Positions 8,294 to 15,561 of a DNA stretch of 26,133 nucleotides are shown piece after piece (the stretch's first letter is position 1; the number at the start of each line of letters is the position of its first letter). The position numbers were made by a program, and so were the translations under genes. Under the pieces are notes generated by a model, which was not told where the DNA came from, did no database searches, and saw nothing but the letters and a program-made list of their open reading frames with translations. The stretch covers positions 1 to 26,133 of the forward strand of contig JBIKLX010000025.1 of NCBI GenBank assembly GCA_044359565.1, given 5' to 3'. Source of the DNA: VFMC01 sp044359565. Its GTDB lineage: Bacteria; Actinomycetota; Acidimicrobiia; Acidimicrobiales; Ilumatobacteraceae.

Positions 8294-8307
8294 TTCTCCG
8301 CGGAGAA
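8294..8307. repeat. 14-bp perfect palindrome in a convergent gap
   Basis: TTCTCCGCGGAGAA reads the same on both strands and sits in the 44-bp gap between the convergent pgi and SDR genes. As RNA it could form only a short hairpin (TTCTC/GAGAA with a CGCG loop), so it may be a weak bidirectional terminator or a protein-binding site. Confidence 0.5.
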
Positions 8308-8329
8308 TCGGCGCGGCGGGCTGCCGTGG

Positions 8330-9160
8330 CTAGCGGGCGACGACCATGCCGGTGTTGGCCCACACGGCGCTCATCGAGGCGCCGCTGGTGACACCAGCGT
8401 CGACCACCAGGGCCTGGCCCGTGACGTAGCTGCCCGCGTCGGACAGGAAGTACAGCACCGCCTCGGCGATGTCGTCGGGCAGGCCGGAGCGGCCGAGCGG
8501 CGACTGGCGGGCGATACGCCGCGTGGCCGTGTCGATGTCGTCGGGATCGCCGGCGATGACGTGCGCGGTCATGCCGGTGGGGATGCTGCCGGGGGCGACG
8601 GCGTTCACCCGGATGCCGTGGGTGGCGAGTTCCGACGCGGCCGAACGGGCGAGGCCGATGACGCCGGTCTTGGCGACGCTGTAGGCATGGGGGCCGAGGC
8701 CTCCCTGCACGCCGGCCACCGACGAGGTCATCACGATCGACCCTCCGTTGCCGCAGGCCTGCATCACCCGGGCCGCATGCTTCACGGTGACGAACACGCC
8801 ACGCACCAGCACGGCCATGGTGCGGTCGAAGTCGTCCATCGGCGTCTCACTGATCGGGCCCACCACGCCGACGATGCCGGCGTTGGCGAACGCACCATCG
8901 AGGCGACCCCACCGCTCGACTGCGGCGTCGGCGGCAGCTGCCACATCGGCCTCCTGGGTGACGTCGCAGTGCACGAACAGCGCGTGGTCGCCCAACGAGT
9001 CGGCAACTGCCTGGCCGCGCTCGGCGCCGTAGTCGGCGATCACCACGTTGCCGCCCTCGGCCACCAGCAGGCGGGCGGTGGCCTCACCGAGCCCGCTCGC
9101 GCCGCCCGTGACCAGAGCGACCTTTCCCTCGTAGCGGCCGGCAGTCGATCGTTCGCTCAT
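8330..9160 (-). CDS. short-chain dehydrogenase/reductase (SDR) family oxidoreductase
   Basis: A 276-residue NAD(P)-dependent oxidoreductase of the classical SDR family. The cofactor site is TGGASGLG (18-25), with D43 in VVIADYG suggesting NAD preference. The structural NAG motif is at 93-95, the catalytic Ser at about 147 (MTSSVAG), and YSVAK gives Tyr160 and Lys164. The C-terminus includes FLSDAGSYVTGQALVVDAG, as is typical of the FabG-like branch. The substrate is unknown; relatives act on steroids, 3-hydroxyacyl groups or secondary alcohols. The ATG has no Shine-Dalgarno but has TACGCT exactly six bases upstream, so a leaderless mRNA is likely. The gene stands alone, convergent with pgi. 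Confidence 0.93.
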   Translation of the reverse strand: MSERSTAGRYEGKVALVTGGASGLGEATARLLVAEGGNVVIADYGAERGQAVADSLGDHALFVHCDVTQEADVAAAADAAVERWGRLDGAFANAGIVGVVGPISETPMDDFDRTMAVLVRGVFVTVKHAARVMQACGNGGSIVMTSSVAGVQGGLGPHAYSVAKTGVIGLARSAASELATHGIRVNAVAPGSIPTGMTAHVIAGDPDDIDTATRRIARQSPLGRSGLPDDIAEAVLYFLSDAGSYVTGQALVVDAGVTSGASMSAVWANTGMVVAR

Positions 9161-9172
9161 GGCCGGAGCGTA
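9161..9172 (-). promoter_or_regulatory. leaderless promoter -10 for the SDR gene
   Basis: On the minus strand TACGCT (9172-9167) fits the actinobacterial -10 pattern TANNNT and is followed by exactly six bases before the ATG. That places transcription start at or next to the start codon. No -35 consensus is evident at 16-18 bp. The same hexamer and spacing recur before the gene at 23292. Confidence 0.5.
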
Positions 9173-9185
9173 CGACGGCCTGTCG

Positions 9186-10838
9186 TCAGTTTGCGAAGCG
9201 CACCGTGTTGGTGCCGGCGTCGACCTGATACGTGGCGTGGGTGAACATCGGTGCGCCTTCCTCCTTCACCGACTCGACCATGCGGTAGTCGGCGGTCCAC
9301 ACCTCGGGCGTGACGGTGTGGAGGATGTACCCCCGGTGCACCAGTTCGGCGTCGAGGATGTCGGGGAACGACTTCACCACCTCGGTCACCTCGGGGCCGA
9401 CGAGGCCACCCGACGAGATGGATGTGGCGACGAACTCGACGCCGACGGCGGTGCCGGTGCCGCGCTCGCCTGCACGGATGGTGCCGGTTCCGGCGAGGTG
9501 GATGTCGCCCGTGAGTACCACGACGTTCGGCACGGCGTCGGCGGCCAGGCGATCAACGATCGCGCTGCGATCGGCGGGGTAGCCGTCCCACTGGTCGTAG
9601 TTCAACACAGCGCCGGCCAGGGTGAGGTCGCCGAACACCGTCTGGTTGCCGATCACGCGCCAGGTGCTGGTGGCGGCCTCGATGGTGTCGATCAGCCAGG
9701 TCTCCTGCTCGGCACCCAGCATGGTGCGGTCGGGGTCGAAGGTCTCGGGGCAGGCCGGGTCGAGGCTCAGCCCCGGGTCGCCGCATGCCTGGTCGCTGCG
9801 GTACTGGCGGCCGTCGAGCAGGGCCAGGTCGAGCAGCGAACCCCAGCGGAACGAGCGATAGATGCGGTACTCGTCGGTACCGTTGGGCGGGGGCAGGGCG
9901 ACGGGCATGTGCTCCCACCACGCCTGGTACGCGGCGGCTCGACGAGCCGCGAAGTCGGGTGCCTCCTCCGGGTTCTCGGGGGTGAGCGAGGCGTAGTTGT
10001 TCTCCACCTCGTGGTCGTCCCAGATGACGTACCAGGGGCAGGCGGCGTGCGAGGCCTGCAGATCGGCGTCGCCCCTGTACAGCGCGTACCGGTTGCGGTA
10101 GTCGTCGAGCGTGCGCACCTCGGGCGTGCCGTGGCTGCGCACCACGTTGGCGCCGTCGATGGGGTAGCTGTCGCCCTCATAGATGTAGTCGCCCAGCCAG
10201 ACCACGAAGTCGGGCTGTTGGTCGGCGATGTCGCGGTGCGCGGTGTAGTAGCCGTTCTGGTAGTTCTGGCAACTGGCACTGGCGAAGCGGGCCTCGGCGG
10301 CGCTGTCGGCGGCCGGCGCGGTCTGCGCCCGGCCGGTGGGGCTGGTGAACGTGCCGGCCCGGAAGCGGTAGAACCACCAGCCGGGCTCGAGTTCGGCGAC
10401 GGCGTGCACGCTGTGCCCGTGAGCGGCCACGGCGGTCTCGGTACCGGTGGCCGCGATCTCGGCGAACGACTCGTCGGCCGCCACCTCCCACACGACAGGC
10501 ACCTCCACATCGGGCATTCCACCGCCGTTCAGCGCATCGGGGGCCAGGCGGGTCCACAGCACGACCGAGCCCTCGCTCGCATCGCCGCTGGCCACGCCCA
10601 GGGTGAACGGGTCGCCCGGCAGGTCGATCGGAGGCAGGGTGGTGGGCGCCACCGTGGTGGGTGCTGCAGTCGTGGGAGGCGCCGTGGTGGCAGCAGCAGT
10701 CGAGTCCGGGGCCGAGGTGGGGGAGGGCGCCGTGGTGTCGGGGGCGCTCGAGTCGTCGCCGCTGCAGGCAGCCGCAACGGCCGACACTGCGACTGCGGCA
10801 GAGCCGGCAAGGAACATGCGACGAGAGATGGGCAGCAT
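9186..10838 (-). CDS. PhoD-like alkaline phosphatase/phosphodiesterase, Tat lipoprotein
   Basis: A 550-residue secreted metallophosphoesterase. The N-terminus has a twin arginine (SRRMFL, R6-R7), a hydrophobic stretch and a lipobox AAAC with Cys25, so Tat export and lipid anchoring are likely. A Thr/Ala/Pro linker (about residues 30-70) precedes the PhoD N-terminal domain beginning at FTLGVASGD. Expected metal ligands are in ASCQNYQN (C190), WLGDYIYEG, IWDDHEVENN (H276) and LTGDIHLAG (H447). PhoD enzymes release phosphate from phosphodiesters or teichoic-acid-like polymers and are often induced by phosphate starvation; no Pho box is obvious here. ATG 10838 fits the signal peptide exactly. It is preceded by CAGACT at six bases and faces a divergent P450 gene 84 bases away. 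Confidence 0.93.
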   Translation of the reverse strand: MLPISRRMFLAGSAAVAVSAVAAACSGDDSSAPDTTAPSPTSAPDSTAAATTAPPTTAAPTTVAPTTLPPIDLPGDPFTLGVASGDASEGSVVLWTRLAPDALNGGGMPDVEVPVVWEVAADESFAEIAATGTETAVAAHGHSVHAVAELEPGWWFYRFRAGTFTSPTGRAQTAPAADSAAEARFASASCQNYQNGYYTAHRDIADQQPDFVVWLGDYIYEGDSYPIDGANVVRSHGTPEVRTLDDYRNRYALYRGDADLQASHAACPWYVIWDDHEVENNYASLTPENPEEAPDFAARRAAAYQAWWEHMPVALPPPNGTDEYRIYRSFRWGSLLDLALLDGRQYRSDQACGDPGLSLDPACPETFDPDRTMLGAEQETWLIDTIEAATSTWRVIGNQTVFGDLTLAGAVLNYDQWDGYPADRSAIVDRLAADAVPNVVVLTGDIHLAGTGTIRAGERGTGTAVGVEFVATSISSGGLVGPEVTEVVKSFPDILDAELVHRGYILHTVTPEVWTADYRMVESVKEEGAPMFTHATYQVDAGTNTVRFAN

Positions 10839-10922
10839 GGGCACAGTCTGGCGCACGGCGACCGTCGCGGCCCGGTCGTCTCGTGTCGCACTGGGCCACT
10901 GTCTTGGGCGAGACTGTCGCGC
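10839..10922. promoter_or_regulatory. divergent promoter region, PhoD / P450
   Basis: Both divergent starts are preceded by AGACTGT. On the minus strand CAGACT (10850-10845) is six bases before the PhoD ATG. On the plus strand GAGACT (10910-10915) is seven bases before the P450 ATG. Neither gene has a Shine-Dalgarno, so both may be leaderless with a -10 of the form NANNNT. The identical heptamer on both sides could be a shared -10 variant or a regulator half-site. Confidence 0.4.
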
Positions 10923-12236
10923 ATGAGTGGCAACAGCGTCCCCGCCTCCGACGGCGTCACGCTCGACGGGTTCAACCCGTTCAGCGAAGCCGTGCAGCAG
11001 TGCCCGCACCTGTACTACCGCGCCATGCAGGAGCAGGCCCCGGTGTTCGCCGTGCAGGGCACCGATCTGTTCATGGTCACCAAGCACGAGATGGTCACCC
11101 CCATCTTGCGCGACACCGTCACCTTCAGCAATCGCTTCGGCAGCGCGGGCGAGATGCCCAAGGGCGATGTGGTCGACCGCATCAAGGAGGTGCTCGCCAC
11201 CGGCTGGCCGCAGGTGCCGACGATGCTCACCATCGATCCGCCGTATCACACGCGGTTCCGCGGCACGGTGGCGGCGTACTTCACGCCGAAGCGACTGGCC
11301 GACGTGGTGGCGCCGGTGCGCGCCATCGTCGAACGACTGCTCGACGAGATTCCCGTCGGCACCTTCGACCTCGTGCCTCGTTTCGCCGTTCCGCTGCCCA
11401 TCGAGGCGATCGCCCAGGTGCTGAACGTGCCTGCCGACCGCCTGGCCGATTTCAAGCGCTGGAGCGACGACTCGATCGCCAACATCGGCTCGGTCATCAC
11501 CGACGACCGCCGCGTCGAGGCGTATCGCGGCATCGTCGAGTTCCAGCACTACTTCGCCGAGCAACTCGAGCGGCGCAAGGCCGAACCGTGCGGTGATCTG
11601 ATGAGCGATCTCGTGCAGGCGGTCATCGACACCGACCCACTGGCCGACGGCACACCGGGCCCGAAGCGTCCGCTCGAGATGGCCGAGATGCTGTCGATCG
11701 TGCAGCAGTTGCTCGTGGCCGGCAACGAGACCACCACCAAGTCGATCACCGAGGGTGTACGCCTGCTGGCCGAGAACCCGCACGTGCTCGCCGCGCTGCA
11801 GGCCGACCCCGCTGGGTACGCACCGCTCGTCACCGAGGAGGTACTACGGCTGTCGACCCCCACCCAGGGCATGTTCCGGGTGGCAACCACCGACACCGAA
11901 CTCGGCGGTGTCACCATCCCGAAGGGTTCGCGGCTGGTGGTGGTGTACGCAGCGGCCAACCGCGACGCATCGGTGTGGGGCGACGACCCCGATCGCTTCG
12001 ACCCCGACCGCCCGAACCTGAAAGAGCACCTGGCGTTCGGTAAGGGCATCCACTTCTGCCTCGGGGCTCCGCTGTCGCGTATCGAACTGAACGCTGCGTT
12101 CGAGGCCATCGGCCGTCGGGTCGAGCGGATCGAGCTTGCCGACACGAACGACTACCGCTACCACCCCAGCTTCATGCTGCGCGGCCTGGTGCACCTCGAC
12201 GTCAGCTTCACGATGCGAGAGGTCGCCGGTGTCTGA
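10923..12236 (+). CDS. cytochrome P450
   Basis: A 437-residue soluble bacterial P450. The haem-binding loop is FGKGIHFCLG with the ligand Cys379. The K-helix ExxR is EVLR (E306-R309). The I-helix oxygen-activation motif reads AGNETT (266-271), with Asn-Glu where most have Gly/Ala plus an acidic residue. DRFDPDRP precedes the haem loop. No membrane anchor is present, so electrons must come from a ferredoxin and reductase encoded elsewhere; none is in this window. The substrate is unknown, and CYP family assignment would need alignment. Its last eight bases overlap the start of a B12-binding protein gene, implying co-translation. No Shine-Dalgarno; see the divergent promoter entry. Confidence 0.95.
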   Translation: MSGNSVPASDGVTLDGFNPFSEAVQQCPHLYYRAMQEQAPVFAVQGTDLFMVTKHEMVTPILRDTVTFSNRFGSAGEMPKGDVVDRIKEVLATGWPQVPTMLTIDPPYHTRFRGTVAAYFTPKRLADVVAPVRAIVERLLDEIPVGTFDLVPRFAVPLPIEAIAQVLNVPADRLADFKRWSDDSIANIGSVITDDRRVEAYRGIVEFQHYFAEQLERRKAEPCGDLMSDLVQAVIDTDPLADGTPGPKRPLEMAEMLSIVQQLLVAGNETTTKSITEGVRLLAENPHVLAALQADPAGYAPLVTEEVLRLSTPTQGMFRVATTDTELGGVTIPKGSRLVVVYAAANRDASVWGDDPDRFDPDRPNLKEHLAFGKGIHFCLGAPLSRIELNAAFEAIGRRVERIELADTNDYRYHPSFMLRGLVHLDVSFTMREVAGV

Positions 12237-12624
12237 TCGCGTGCTGGTCGCCAAGGTCGGCCTCGACGGCCACGACCGCGGGGTGAAGGTGGTGGCGCGC
12301 ATCCTGCGCGACGCCGGGTTCGAAGTCATCTACACCGGGTTGTTCCAGACACCCGACACGGTGGCGGCCGCCGCCATCGATGAAGACGTCGATGTGGTCG
12401 GGTTGTCGATGCTCAGCGGCGCGCACATGACCCTTGCGCCCCTCGTGGTGGCCAAACTGCGCGAGCGCGGCTCCGACATCCCGGTCGTGGTGGGCGGCAT
12501 CATCCCCGATCGCGACGTGCCCAAGCTCACGGCTGCCGGCGTGGCGGGCGTGCTCACCCCCGGGGCCACCGCCGAAGCCGTGGTGGCCGTGGTGCGCGAG
12601 GTCATCGAGGCGGCGAAGGCGTAG
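12229..12624 (+). CDS. stand-alone cobalamin (B12)-binding domain protein, mutase small-subunit-like
   Basis: A 131-residue protein consisting only of the B12-binding Rossmann-like domain found at the C-terminus of methylmalonyl-CoA mutase and as the small subunit of isobutyryl-CoA and 2-hydroxyisobutyryl-CoA mutases. The base-off/His-on motif DxHxxG is present in VGLDGHDRG, followed by GLSMLSGAH (the SxL region) and VVVGGIIP (the GG region). The large catalytic subunit is absent, so it would partner a mutase encoded elsewhere or have another role. GTG 12229 overlaps the P450 end by eight bases. GAGAGG lies six bases upstream and serves as ribosome binding site, favouring this start. Confidence 0.9.
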   Translation: MSDRVLVAKVGLDGHDRGVKVVARILRDAGFEVIYTGLFQTPDTVAAAAIDEDVDVVGLSMLSGAHMTLAPLVVAKLRERGSDIPVVVGGIIPDRDVPKLTAAGVAGVLTPGATAEAVVAVVREVIEAAKA

Positions 12625-12636
12625 GCCGACGGCCGC

Positions 12637-12648
12637 TACCCTCACGGC
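12637..12648 (+). promoter_or_regulatory. leaderless promoter -10 for pafB
   Basis: TACCCT (12637-12642) fits TANNNT and stands exactly six bases before the pafB ATG at 12649, which has no Shine-Dalgarno. Transcription would begin at the start codon. No good -35 is visible. In mycobacteria PafBC itself works with promoters lacking a normal -35, but a role for that here is speculation. Confidence 0.45.
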
Positions 12649-13587
12649 ATGGTTCCACCGATCGAGCGGGTCACCAATCTGCTGACGCTGCTGCTCGAAC
12701 GGCGCGCGCCGCTCACGTTGCAGCAGATCTTCGACGAGCTCGAGGGCCAGTATCCAGGCGCGGCCGACACCCAGCGCTCGATGTTCGAGCGCGACAAGTC
12801 GATGCTGCGCCAGATCGGCGTGCCGATCGACACCGAGGTGCTCGGTGGCACGCAGGCGGGACAGACCGGCTATCTCATCGACCGCCGCAAGTACGAGTTG
12901 CACGATCTGCAGCTCGACGACGACGAGCGCCACGCCCTGCAGATGGCAGTTGCCACCATCCGCTCCGATCCGGGCCAGGAGGCCGTGTGGAAGCTCGGTG
13001 GGTCGGCCGTCCCTGCCACCACCGTGATGGCTCATCTACCTCAACTCGACGGACTGCCCCCGCTGCGTGCCGCCATCGCCGATCGGGCCACCGTCGCGTT
13101 CCTGTACCGGGGCGAACAGCGCCGGGTCGACCCCTACGGTCTGCTACTGCGCGAGGGCTACTGGTACGTCATCGGCTTCGACCACGTTCGCTCCGACCGT
13201 CGCACGTTTCGGGTCGATCGCATCGACGGTGAGATCGTCGCGGGCGATGCGGGAGCCTTCGACGTGCCGCCCGGCTTCGACCCGCGGGCCGAGTTCCCGA
13301 ACGACCCGAAACGGCTCGGCGACGACGACACGGATCCACAGGTCGCCCAGGTCGCCGTGTACGGCCCGGTGGTCGGTGTCGTCCGCGCCGAGTTGGGTGA
13401 CGCGGCGGTTGCCGACGAGCGCCCCGACGGTTCGGTGGTGTTCACGGTGCACTGCACCAACCGAGGGGCGTTCCGTAGTTGGGTGCTCGGCCTCGGCACC
13501 GACGTCGAGGTGCTGGGCCCGCCCGAGGTGCGTGCCGATCTCGTCGCCTGGTTGCAGGCGCTCGTGGCCGGCGGCGGTGCACGATGA
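12649..13587 (+). CDS. pafB: WYL-domain transcriptional regulator, PafB-like
   Basis: A 312-residue DNA-binding regulator. Residues 1-70 form a winged helix-turn-helix with the PafB-typical pattern ERVTNLLTLLLE, then RSMFERDKSMLRQIGVPI. A WYL domain follows from about residue 140 (RATVAFLYRGEQRRVDPYGLLL, YWYVIGFDH, RTFRVDRI), then a C-terminal WCX-like region (GAFRSWVLGLGTDVEVLGP). In mycobacteria PafB and PafC form a heterodimer that activates LexA/RecA-independent DNA-damage genes, with the WYL domains sensing single-stranded DNA. The next gene overlaps its stop by ATGA and is the PafC-type partner, strengthening the call. The proteasome genes (pafA, prc, pup) that normally neighbour pafBC are not in this window. 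Confidence 0.8.
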   Translation: MVPPIERVTNLLTLLLERRAPLTLQQIFDELEGQYPGAADTQRSMFERDKSMLRQIGVPIDTEVLGGTQAGQTGYLIDRRKYELHDLQLDDDERHALQMAVATIRSDPGQEAVWKLGGSAVPATTVMAHLPQLDGLPPLRAAIADRATVAFLYRGEQRRVDPYGLLLREGYWYVIGFDHVRSDRRTFRVDRIDGEIVAGDAGAFDVPPGFDPRAEFPNDPKRLGDDDTDPQVAQVAVYGPVVGVVRAELGDAAVADERPDGSVVFTVHCTNRGAFRSWVLGLGTDVEVLGPPEVRADLVAWLQALVAGGGAR

Positions 13588-14540
13588 GCACGCGGCGTGG
13601 TCCTCGTCCGGTGCAGGAGCGGCTCCGGCGGCTGTTGGTCATCCTGCCGTGGTTGGCCGAGCGGGGTGAGGCCACCCTGGCGGAGATGACCGAACGGTTC
13701 CAGCTCACCGAGCGCGAACTCATCGCCGACCTCGAGCAGGTGGCGTGCTGCGGGTTGCCACCATTCCTCGACGAGTGCATCGACTTGTTCATCGACGACG
13801 GGGTGGCCTACATGGGCGTGCCGCGCTTCTTCACCCGGCCGCTGCGGCTCACCGCGCCCGAAGGTTTCGCCCTGCTGGCCGCCGGGCGCACGTCGCTGGC
13901 GCTGCCGGGTGCCGACACCGGCGGCGCGCTGGCGCGGGCGCTCGACAAGCTCGAGCAGTTGCTCGGCTCCGACGGCATCGTGCTCGACCTCGCCGAACCG
14001 CCCGCCACGGCTGCTCTGGCCGCTGCCGCTCAACGCGGCGAGCGGATGCGCATCACCTATCTGTCGCCCTCGGCCAACGGGCCCACCGAGCGGGTGGTCA
14101 CGCCGCGGGTGGTCTACACCGACCGGGGTCGCTGGTACGTCGTCGCCGACGACGACCGCTCGGGCGAGGAACGCATCTTCCGTGTCGACCGCATCCTCAC
14201 CTGCGAGGCCACCGGCGAGACCGTGGCGCTGCGCGAGGTAGATGTGCCGATGGGTGATGAGTGGTTCGACGACCTGGCCGACTCGACCGGTGCCGTGCGA
14301 GCCACTCTCGAGCTCGAGCCGGCCGGCCGATGGGCCGTCGAGCGGTATCCGGTGCGAGTGCTCGACGATGCCGCCGAGGTGTGGCGGGTGGAGTTGGCGG
14401 TGAGCAGCGAGCGATGGCTGCGCGATCTGCTGGTGCAACTCGGCACCGCTGCCCGGGTGGTGGCACCCGCTGAATGGACGGGGCTGGCTGCCGACGCGGC
14501 CGCCGAGCTGTTGGCCCGTCGCTACGCGGCCTCGAGCTGA
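13584..14540 (+). CDS. pafC: WYL-domain transcriptional regulator, PafC-like
   Basis: A 318-residue partner of the preceding protein. The N-terminal helix-turn-helix reads RLLVILPWLAERGEATLAEMTERF, then QVACCGLPPF, the PafC pattern. A domain with FTRPLRLTAPEGFALLAAGR precedes the WYL domain (about residues 155-215, with ITYLSP, VVYTDRGRWYVVADD and RIFRVDRI). A C-terminal domain follows. ATG 13584 overlaps the pafB stop by four bases (ATGA), so the two subunits should be made in matched amounts. Its 3' end overlaps the convergent exonuclease gene by 19 bases. Confidence 0.8.
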   Translation: MSTRRGPRPVQERLRRLLVILPWLAERGEATLAEMTERFQLTERELIADLEQVACCGLPPFLDECIDLFIDDGVAYMGVPRFFTRPLRLTAPEGFALLAAGRTSLALPGADTGGALARALDKLEQLLGSDGIVLDLAEPPATAALAAAAQRGERMRITYLSPSANGPTERVVTPRVVYTDRGRWYVVADDDRSGEERIFRVDRILTCEATGETVALREVDVPMGDEWFDDLADSTGAVRATLELEPAGRWAVERYPVRVLDDAAEVWRVELAVSSERWLRDLLVQLGTAARVVAPAEWTGLAADAAAELLARRYAASS

Positions 14541-15091
14541 GCCTGCACCTGCTCGGCAGACTCGATACCGTGCGCCGCGAGGAGGTGCACGAGTACGACG
14601 GCCGTGGCATCGGCGTCGGCGAGGGCATCGTGCGGGCGGACCAGGTCGATGCCGTAGCGCTTGCAGATCTCGCCGAGACGGTGCGACATCCGTCGCTCGG
14701 GATCGAGCCGGCGCGAAAGCTGCAGCGTGCACAACGTGGCGGTGATGGGTAGCTCGATGCCGGCATCGGCTGCAGCCTGGCGGAGGAACGCGAGATCGAA
14801 CGATGCGTTGTGGGCCACGAAGATGGCGCCGTTCAGTGACTGCGCCAACCGCCCGAGCACCTCGGCGGCAGGGGGAGCGTGCCGCACCGCACGATGGGTG
14901 ATGCCGTGCAGTTCGGTGGGCCCGACTCGGTAGAACCACCGCGGCTTGGGCCGGATGAGGCTGGACCAGCGATCGACGACTTCGCCCTGTCCGTCGACCA
15001 CGACGACGCCCACCTGGAGCAGACGGTGGCGTTGTACGTCGAGGCCCGATGTCTCGACGTCGACGACGGCGAACCGCAGCGAGGTGTCCAT
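14522..15091 (-). CDS. DEDDh 3'-5' exonuclease (DnaQ/epsilon-like)
   Basis: A 189-residue stand-alone exonuclease domain. Exo I is FAVVDVETSG (Asp and Glu metal ligands near residues 10-12), Exo II is AHNASFDLAFL, and Exo III is RPHDALADADA, with His and Asp spaced as in the DEDDh class. Such proteins proofread DNA, degrade single-stranded 3' ends or act on oligoribonucleotides; no polymerase or helicase domain is attached, so the role is open. ATG 15091 has no Shine-Dalgarno but has CAGGCT six bases upstream, the same hexamer and spacing as at pgl. The gene lies downstream of whiB, behind a hairpin, and ends inside the pafC 3' end. Confidence 0.88.
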   Translation of the reverse strand: MDTSLRFAVVDVETSGLDVQRHRLLQVGVVVVDGQGEVVDRWSSLIRPKPRWFYRVGPTELHGITHRAVRHAPPAAEVLGRLAQSLNGAIFVAHNASFDLAFLRQAAADAGIELPITATLCTLQLSRRLDPERRMSHRLGEICKRYGIDLVRPHDALADADATAVVLVHLLAAHGIESAEQVQAQLEAA

Positions 15092-15099
15092 GCGGGAAG

Positions 15100-15130
15100 C
15101 CTGCCACACGGGTGTGACACCCGTGGCAGG
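15100..15130 (-). terminator. hairpin between whiB and the exonuclease gene
   Basis: CCTGCCAC at 15100-15107 and GGGTGT at 15110-15115 pair with ACACCCGTGGCAGG at 15117-15130, leaving a two-base AC bulge. It begins 10 bases after the whiB stop on the minus strand and has no T-run. It probably terminates or stabilises the whiB transcript. It ends only eight bases before the exonuclease ATG, so it could also affect that gene's expression. Confidence 0.6.
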
Positions 15131-15140
15131 GATGGGCTGG

Positions 15141-15449
15141 TCAGTGTGAGGCGGCGCGGGCACGAACGCCGATGGGCGCCGCGACGGTGTAGCCGGCCAA
15201 GTGACGCTCTTCTTCGCTCTCGCCGCCCCAGAAGCCGTACTCGTGGCTCGACCGGGCGAACTGCTTGCACTGCACCTGCACCGGGCAGGTGGTGCAGAGC
15301 AGACGGGCCTGGGCCTCGCGGCGGGCCCGGGCCTGAGGACGCTCGGCCCTCGGGGGGAAGAACAACTGGGTGCGACCCTTGCACACAGCATGGTCGGCCC
15401 AGTGCTCGCCCTGGTACGCCTCTCTCAGGAACAAGTCGACTGCTGCCAT
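15141..15449 (-). CDS. WhiB-family Fe-S transcriptional regulator
   Basis: A 102-residue protein restricted to actinobacteria and their phages. The four cluster-binding cysteines are C23, C52, C55 and C61 (the CxxCx5C arrangement after a distant first Cys), followed by the sigma-binding turn YGFWGGES (71-78). WhiB proteins hold a 4Fe-4S cluster, bind region 4 of the primary sigma factor and respond to redox or nitric oxide. The C-terminal tail is short and has few basic residues, so DNA contact is uncertain. Which WhiB subclass it belongs to is not clear from sequence alone. ATG 15449 is set by a strong GGAGGGTGG about 5-8 bases upstream. A promoter with good elements lies just before it. Confidence 0.93.
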   Translation of the reverse strand: MAAVDLFLREAYQGEHWADHAVCKGRTQLFFPPRAERPQARARREAQARLLCTTCPVQVQCKQFARSSHEYGFWGGESEEERHLAGYTVAAPIGVRARAASH

Positions 15450-15503
15450 GATCCACCCTCCGGGAGCCGGCCCGCTTGCCGCAGGCACAACCGAACGGAT
15501 TTA

Positions 15504-15532
15504 ACACTAAACGTGTCGAGGGTCGTTGTAAA
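15504..15532 (-). promoter_or_regulatory. probable whiB promoter (-35 TTTACA, -10 TAGTGT)
   Basis: On the minus strand TTTACA (15532-15527) and TAGTGT (15509-15504) are separated by exactly 17 bp in a locally AT-rich stretch. TTTACA differs from TTGACA at one base and TAGTGT fits TANNNT. The transcript would start near 15497, giving an untranslated leader of about 50 bases that includes the Shine-Dalgarno. This is the best-formed promoter in the window. Confidence 0.55.
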
Positions 15533-15561
15533 GCGTTTCCTTCGCGTTTCCCTCGTGTTCG

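Noticed and set aside
6243..8363. 706-codon minus-strand frame opposite pgl/pgi
   Set aside because: It covers the antisense of two clear enzymes and has no recognisable domain. Typical high-GC shadow.
9159..10922. In-frame 588-codon upstream extension of the P450
   Set aside because: It is antisense to the PhoD gene, and P450 homology begins only at the ATG 10923.
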